44,967 nucleotides of DNA. Origin: JBGSYN01 sp041750975. Lineage in GTDB: Bacteria; Pseudomonadota; Alphaproteobacteria; Geminicoccales; Geminicoccaceae. The position numbers were made by a program, and so were the translations under genes. Shown here piece after piece: positions 41,757-44,967 of this stretch; the first letter of the stretch is position 1; the number at the start of each line of letters is the position of its first letter. The notes beneath the pieces were generated by a model, which saw only the letters and a list, made by a program, of their open reading frames with translations, had not been told where the DNA came from and made no database searches. The stretch lies in assembly GCA_041750975.1 (NCBI GenBank), contig JBGSYN010000010.1:1-44967 (forward strand), read 5' to 3'.

Positions 41757-42011
41757 ATGAATGTCTTGAATCTGCGCTCGGCCGGCGCGGCGGTCGCCAT
41801 GATGGTCCTCGGCTTGCCGGCCGTCCGGATCAATCCCGGTCAGGTTCTGACCCTCCAACCAGGGGCTGCCTGGATCGACCTCGAAAGCGTTCATCGGACC
41901 TTCACCCATGGCGAGCATTTCGACATGACCCTCACGTTCGAAGAGGCCGGCACGGTCGAGATCGAGGTCGAGATCGAAGCAGCCGACGGGGATGACGATC
42001 CCGCCGCCTGA
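41757..42011 (+). CDS. Degenerate PCu(A)C-like (copper chaperone) fragment, 84 aa
   Basis: A signal-like N-terminus (RSAGAAVAMMVLGLPAV) is joined to VRINPGQVLTLQPGAAWIDLESVHRTFTHGEHFDMTLTFEEAGTVEIEVEIEA. The second half matches the pattern of the C-terminal third of PCu(A)C periplasmic copper chaperones (..G..L.L.PG......L......GE.F...LTFE.AG.V.VEV). The usual His/Met metal ligands after the PG are absent and the first two thirds of that fold are missing. AGAGGA lies 6 nt before the ATG, so it may still be translated. It is the first gene behind the B12 riboswitch and overlaps pxpB by 20 nt. It could be a deletion remnant or a small protein with a new role. Confidence 0.6.
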   Translation: MNVLNLRSAGAAVAMMVLGLPAVRINPGQVLTLQPGAAWIDLESVHRTFTHGEHFDMTLTFEEAGTVEIEVEIEAADGDDDPAA

Positions 42012-42741
42012 AGTCCCGCAAGCTGAAATCCTGGCCGCCGGCGATCACGCCTGGCTGGTCAGGTTCGGCGAGCGCTTCGATCTGGCCCTCAACCGATCGG
42101 CAACGGCCTATGCAAGGAAGCTGCGGCAGGAGCCGATCGACGGGGTCACCGAGATCATGCCGACGATCGCCTCCGTTCTGGTGCGCTTCGATCCCCGCGC
42201 GGCCGACGCCGACGAAGTTCGGGACCGGTTGCAAACCTGCCTCGACGGACTCGATGCGGCGAGCCAAGCCTCGTCGTCCCGCATCTGGCGGATCCCCGTG
42301 CTCTATGGCGGCGAGGCCGGACCGGATCTGCCGGCGGTGGCGCAGGCGATGGGCCGCACGGAAAGCGAGCTGATCGAGGCGCACGCGGCGGCACGCCAGC
42401 AGGTTTTGATGCTGGGCTTTGCGCCGGGCTTCGTCTATGCGGGTCTGCTCGACGAGACCTGGGATCTCCCGCGCAAGAACAAAGTGGCCCCCGAGGTTCA
42501 GCCCGGCTCCGTCATTCTGGCGGTGCGCCAGACCGCCATCACCGCGACCCGTGTGCCGACCGGCTGGCATGTGATCGGCCGCACGCCCTGCCTCAATTTC
42601 GAGCCGGACCGCGAGCCGCCGGTGCTGATCGAAAGCGGCGACACGCTGCAATTCGAAGCTATCGACGCGGGCGGGTTCGAGGCGCTGCGGGCGCGCGCGG
42701 TGAACGGCGAGACTATTCTCGAAAGCGTGGAGCCCGGCTGA
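41992..42741 (+). CDS. pxpB: 5-oxoprolinase subunit B (KipI-like)
   Basis: 249 aa. Subunit of the ATP-dependent prokaryotic 5-oxoprolinase PxpABC, which opens pyroglutamate to glutamate. Features are GDHAWLVRFGERFDLALNR at the N-terminus, IPVLYGGEAGPDLPAVA, LMLGFAPGFVYAGLLDETWDLPRKNKVAPEVQPGSVILA and TGWHVIGRTPCLNF. These are the family hallmarks, including the FxPGF and P-R-...-V-x-x-GSV blocks. It is 3 nt upstream of pxpC. No pxpA (LamB/YcsF) gene is present within the window. Confidence 0.93.
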   Translation: MTIPPPEVPQAEILAAGDHAWLVRFGERFDLALNRSATAYARKLRQEPIDGVTEIMPTIASVLVRFDPRAADADEVRDRLQTCLDGLDAASQASSSRIWRIPVLYGGEAGPDLPAVAQAMGRTESELIEAHAAARQQVLMLGFAPGFVYAGLLDETWDLPRKNKVAPEVQPGSVILAVRQTAITATRVPTGWHVIGRTPCLNFEPDREPPVLIESGDTLQFEAIDAGGFEALRARAVNGETILESVEPG

Positions 42742-42744
42742 ACG

Positions 42745-43788
42745 ATGGCGGTTCTGGAAGTTCTGGAAAGCGCCGGTCTCTTGAGCATTCAGGATCTGGG
42801 CAGGCCCGGACTGCAGCATTTCGGCATCGTCCAGGGCGGGGCGGCCGATCGTCGAGGCTTCCTCGAAGGTGCCGCCGTGCTTGGCCAGGGCGCCGATCTC
42901 GCGGCACTCGAATGGCTCGGCGTCGGCGGCAGCCTTCGCCTGAAGGAAGGCTCCGCTCGGGCAGTGCTGTCGGGTGCGCGCTTCAAGGCTCAACTCGATG
43001 GCACCCCCCTCGAAACGCTGTGCAGCTTTAGCTGGGAAGCCGGGCAGATGCTGACCGTCCAGGGCTCGCGCACCGGCAATTACGGGTATCTGCATCTTGG
43101 CGGCGGCCTCGATGTGCCCAAAATTCTGGGATCCCGGGCCACCCATCTGCGCGCCGGCTTCGGCGGCCTCGAAGGACGGGCGCTCCGCCAGGGCGACGAC
43201 ATTCCGGTTGGCGAGGACGCGGACGACACTGTTGGCCAGACGCTCGAGGGATACGAGGACGGCAACGGTGCCAAACCCATTCGTGTCGTCTGGGGCGTCC
43301 AGGCGCATCGTTTCGGCGAAGCCGAGCGCGCGCGCTTCCTCGAAACACGGTTCAGGATCTCGAGCCGTCTCGACCGCATGGGTGTGCGCCTCGACAGCGA
43401 TGCCATGCCGATCGAGATCGCCGACCGGCATGGCGGCCTCTCCGATGCAGTTCTCAAGGGCGACCTGCAGTTTGCGGGCGAGGGCCACCCGACAATTCTC
43501 CTTGCCGACCATCAGCCCACGGGCGGCTATCCGCGCCTCGCCACCATCATCACCGCCGACCACGACCGCATGGCGCAGCTCCCGCCGGGCCACGAAGTCA
43601 CCTTCGCGCTCGTCGACCAGAAGACGGCCATTCAGGCATGGCTCGAACGCGCGCAAACACTCGACGATCTGCCGTCACGGCGGGTTGCGCGAGTTCGGAC
43701 CCCCGAGGAGGTCTCGGATCTGCTGAGCTATGAGCTCGTCACTGCTATTGCCGATCCCAATATTGACTGGATAGTCAAGGATTCATGA
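42745..43788 (+). CDS. pxpC: 5-oxoprolinase subunit C (KipA/AHS2-like)
   Basis: 347 aa biotin-dependent-carboxylase-like subunit that pairs with PxpB. Opening LEVLESAGLLSIQDLGRPGLQHFGIVQGGAADRRGFLEGAAVLGQ is the AHS2 signature (usually P.G..S.QD.GR.G....GV...GA.D). Next come GYLHLGGGLDVPKILGSRATHLRAGFGGLEGRALRQGDDIP and the C-terminal region ILLADHQPTGGYPRLATII. Full length. Its stop is directly followed by a perfect hairpin at 43787-43807. Confidence 0.93.
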   Translation: MAVLEVLESAGLLSIQDLGRPGLQHFGIVQGGAADRRGFLEGAAVLGQGADLAALEWLGVGGSLRLKEGSARAVLSGARFKAQLDGTPLETLCSFSWEAGQMLTVQGSRTGNYGYLHLGGGLDVPKILGSRATHLRAGFGGLEGRALRQGDDIPVGEDADDTVGQTLEGYEDGNGAKPIRVVWGVQAHRFGEAERARFLETRFRISSRLDRMGVRLDSDAMPIEIADRHGGLSDAVLKGDLQFAGEGHPTILLADHQPTGGYPRLATIITADHDRMAQLPPGHEVTFALVDQKTAIQAWLERAQTLDDLPSRRVARVRTPEEVSDLLSYELVTAIADPNIDWIVKDS

Positions 43789-43807
43789 GGGTGGCACCGC
43801 CACCCTC
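43787..43807. terminator. Hairpin between pxpC and a converging gene
   Basis: GAGGGTGGC and GCCACCCTC form a perfect 9-bp stem with a 3-nt loop, starting inside the pxpC stop codon. It lacks a T-run, so it is a probable but not classical terminator. It may serve both converging genes. Confidence 0.5.
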
Positions 43808-43859
43808 AAACTCCCGAGGTGCGGTGGGCTGGGGTGTTGCGCGCGTCGACGTCGTCCGA

Positions 43860-44651
43860 CTAGGCAGCCTTGGCGGGGGCGGCGATGGCCTTGCGCAGGT
43901 GCTCGGGGCTGGGATCGGCGATGCCCGGGAACTTCGCCATCAACTCGTCGGCCAGGGCGTCGAGGCCGGCAGCGGCAGGCGGCCTGGGTTTGTTTGTGTC
44001 ACCTTGCGCTGTGTCGGCAATCGCGGGCGTTGGCGGAACCGGAATGACGTCCCATCCGGCACCCTCATGGGTGCCGGCGTCGTTCGCCTCGATGCCGCGT
44101 TCGGCCAGCAGCCGCGCCTGCTCGCGCCCGGTCTGCTCGATCATCTCGGCCATGAAGCGGTGCTGCTTGGCACCAAGCCCCATCGGCCCCTCGGCCCCAG
44201 GCCGCTCCCGCAACAGCCTCATCAAACGATCCTCGGCCAGCTTGCGTTCGTGATTGAGCCGGCCCCGATACCGCCCCAATGTCGCCAATGTTGGGTATCT
44301 TTTCTGATCGACCGCACCGTCGGGTTCGTTCATGTCATCCGTCATGACGGCCCGTTCCATCGCCTCCAGCTCCAGCCGGTCGAGCCGCCGCAGCTTGATC
44401 ATCGCCAGCACCAAACTCTCGACGATCTCCGACTCCAGCCGATCCTGCGGCACGTAGCGCCGCACATAGCCATAGCGAATCCCGTCGGCAATGCCGGTTT
44501 CCTGCTCGCTCAACACCATTTCGGCACTCACAACCCCATGCCGTACCGCATTCTGCGACGACCGCGCCTTCCCCTCTTCAGTCACCGGTCCCTGTGACTT
44601 CGCCCCGTTGACCTGCGAGGTCCGCTGCCGCGCCCGTGAAACTCTCGACAT
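43860..44651 (-). CDS. Unknown protein of the NGAKSxGPVTxEGKARSSxNAxxHG type
   Basis: 263 aa from the ATG at 44651 (GAGGAAA 8 nt upstream). The N-terminus QVNGAKSQGPVTEEGKARSSQNAVRHG is a motif I know from a widespread, often multi-copy family of bacterial proteins with no proven function. A long helical region follows (RLESEIVESLVLAMIKLRRLDRLELEAMERAV; RGRLNHERKLAEDRLMRLLRERPG). Then comes a Pro-rich tail and a short C-terminal helix (PSPEHLRKAIAAPAKAA). No membrane segment. The family's multi-copy habit hints at a selfish or mobile link, but nothing nearby shows mobility. Confidence 0.75.
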   Translation of the reverse strand: MSRVSRARQRTSQVNGAKSQGPVTEEGKARSSQNAVRHGVVSAEMVLSEQETGIADGIRYGYVRRYVPQDRLESEIVESLVLAMIKLRRLDRLELEAMERAVMTDDMNEPDGAVDQKRYPTLATLGRYRGRLNHERKLAEDRLMRLLRERPGAEGPMGLGAKQHRFMAEMIEQTGREQARLLAERGIEANDAGTHEGAGWDVIPVPPTPAIADTAQGDTNKPRPPAAAGLDALADELMAKFPGIADPSPEHLRKAIAAPAKAA

Positions 44652-44751
44652 CGTCGTTTCCTCATGATTGCTGCACATCATAAGACTATAGTCCTTTTTT
44701 GATTCTCAATCAAGGGTTACGTTTTTTCGGATTGGCATGCTTCACGTGAGG

Positions 44752-44780
44752 TTGACACTAATCTAGTAATTTTTTATATT
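44752..44780 (+). promoter_or_regulatory. Sigma70 promoter of the AbrB-type gene
   Basis: TTGACA (44752-44757), exactly 17 nt, then TATATT (44775-44780), nearly ideal boxes. It predicts a transcript start near 44787. This short AT-rich stretch stands out from the GC-rich surroundings. Confidence 0.75.
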
Positions 44781-44785
44781 ACTAG
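44763..44785. repeat. Perfect inverted repeat over the promoter (candidate operator)
   Basis: CTAGTAAT and ATTACTAG, 8-bp arms with a 7-nt centre, spanning the spacer and -10 box. Such placement is typical of autoregulated antitoxin operators and matches an AbrB-type gene just downstream. Confidence 0.65.
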
Positions 44786-44814
44786 ACGATCAAAAAATGA
44801 AAAGGAAAGAGTCC

Positions 44815-44967
44815 GTGGCGCTGGTGAAGATCACGCGGAATGGCCAGGTGACATTGCCGGCCTCCATTCGGCGCGCCCTAAACGTCGGCGAAGGGGATTA
44901 TCTCGAAGCGGAGATGGTCGAGGGAGCCGTCGCCTTCCGGCCCGTGAAGTTTACGCCAGCCGAAGTA
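44815..44967 (+). CDS. AbrB/MazE-type DNA-binding protein, probable antitoxin (3' end outside window)
   Basis: Swapped-hairpin (SpoVT/AbrB) domain: VALVKITRNGQVTLPASIRRALNVGEGDYLEAEMVEGAVAFRPVK, with the family pattern of K-x-T-x-x-G-Q-V-T-L-P at the start and the G-D-x-L turn. GTG at 44815 is preferred because AGGA lies 8 nt upstream. An ATG at 44797 (six codons earlier, same frame) is possible but would leave only about 10 nt of leader. The gene runs off the window after 51 codons. Most such proteins are antitoxins paired with a PIN or MazF toxin encoded next; that partner is not visible. Confidence 0.8.
   Translation, partial: MALVKITRNGQVTLPASIRRALNVGEGDYLEAEMVEGAVAFRPVKFTPAEV

Noticed and set aside
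41943..43656. Minus-strand frame opposite pxpB and pxpC
   Set aside because: Both plus-strand genes are firmly identified, so this is an antisense shadow.

Overview
The window is GC-rich chromosomal DNA from a bacteriochlorophyll-a-making alphaproteobacterium. The evidence is a large photosynthesis gene cluster in the conserved proteobacterial order bchF-bchN-bchB-bchH-bchL-bchM-lhaA-puhA-puhB-puhC-(unknown)-acsF-puhE-hemA. It stands head-to-head with a ppaA-ppsR regulatory pair and a bchG-pucC-like-bchP-tspO run. The cyclase is the oxygen-dependent AcsF and no bchE is present here, which fits an aerobic anoxygenic phototroph or an oxygen-tolerant purple bacterium. I cannot name the genus. 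The puf operon, the carotenoid genes, bchCXYZ and bchID lie outside the window.

Layout. 1-6205 (minus strand): a peptide/opine-type ABC transporter (binding protein, two permeases, first ATPase cut by the window edge) with an enolase-superfamily enzyme, probably one catabolic operon. Two small unknown genes (6299-7019) lie upstream on the same strand. 7127-16673: a mixed envelope and secretome region. It holds a secreted caspase-like/Sel1-repeat protein, a sulfotransferase, a secreted alpha/beta hydrolase, two divergent glycosyltransferases, a small secreted protein and a lipoprotein. The last two have features often seen beside bacterial caspase proteins. 16721-32275 (minus strand): the photosynthesis superoperon, tightly packed with several start/stop overlaps. 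32276-36074: the control region. It has PpaA (B12-type antirepressor), PpsR (redox repressor), an atypical alpha/beta hydrolase, and three copies of a TGT-N12-ACG operator, two of them followed by an extra TTGACA. 36075-40257: bacteriochlorophyll synthase, a PucC-family transporter, geranylgeranyl reductase, TspO and a small membrane protein. 40290-44967: non-photosynthetic flank with a frameshifted chromate transporter, a cobalamin riboswitch, a degenerate copper-chaperone fragment, 5-oxoprolinase subunits pxpB/pxpC, a gene of unknown function, and the start of an AbrB-type gene with a clear promoter and palindromic operator.

How the parts work together. HemA supplies 5-aminolevulinate. BchH (chelatase), BchM, AcsF, BchL/N/B, BchF, BchG and BchP carry the tetrapyrrole from protoporphyrin to phytylated bacteriochlorophyll. 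LhaA and PuhA/B/C/E build the reaction centre and LH1. PpsR probably represses bchF, ppaA, ppsR and bchG through operators that overlap their -35 boxes, and PpaA probably relieves this. No tRNA, rRNA, insertion sequence or CRISPR array was seen.
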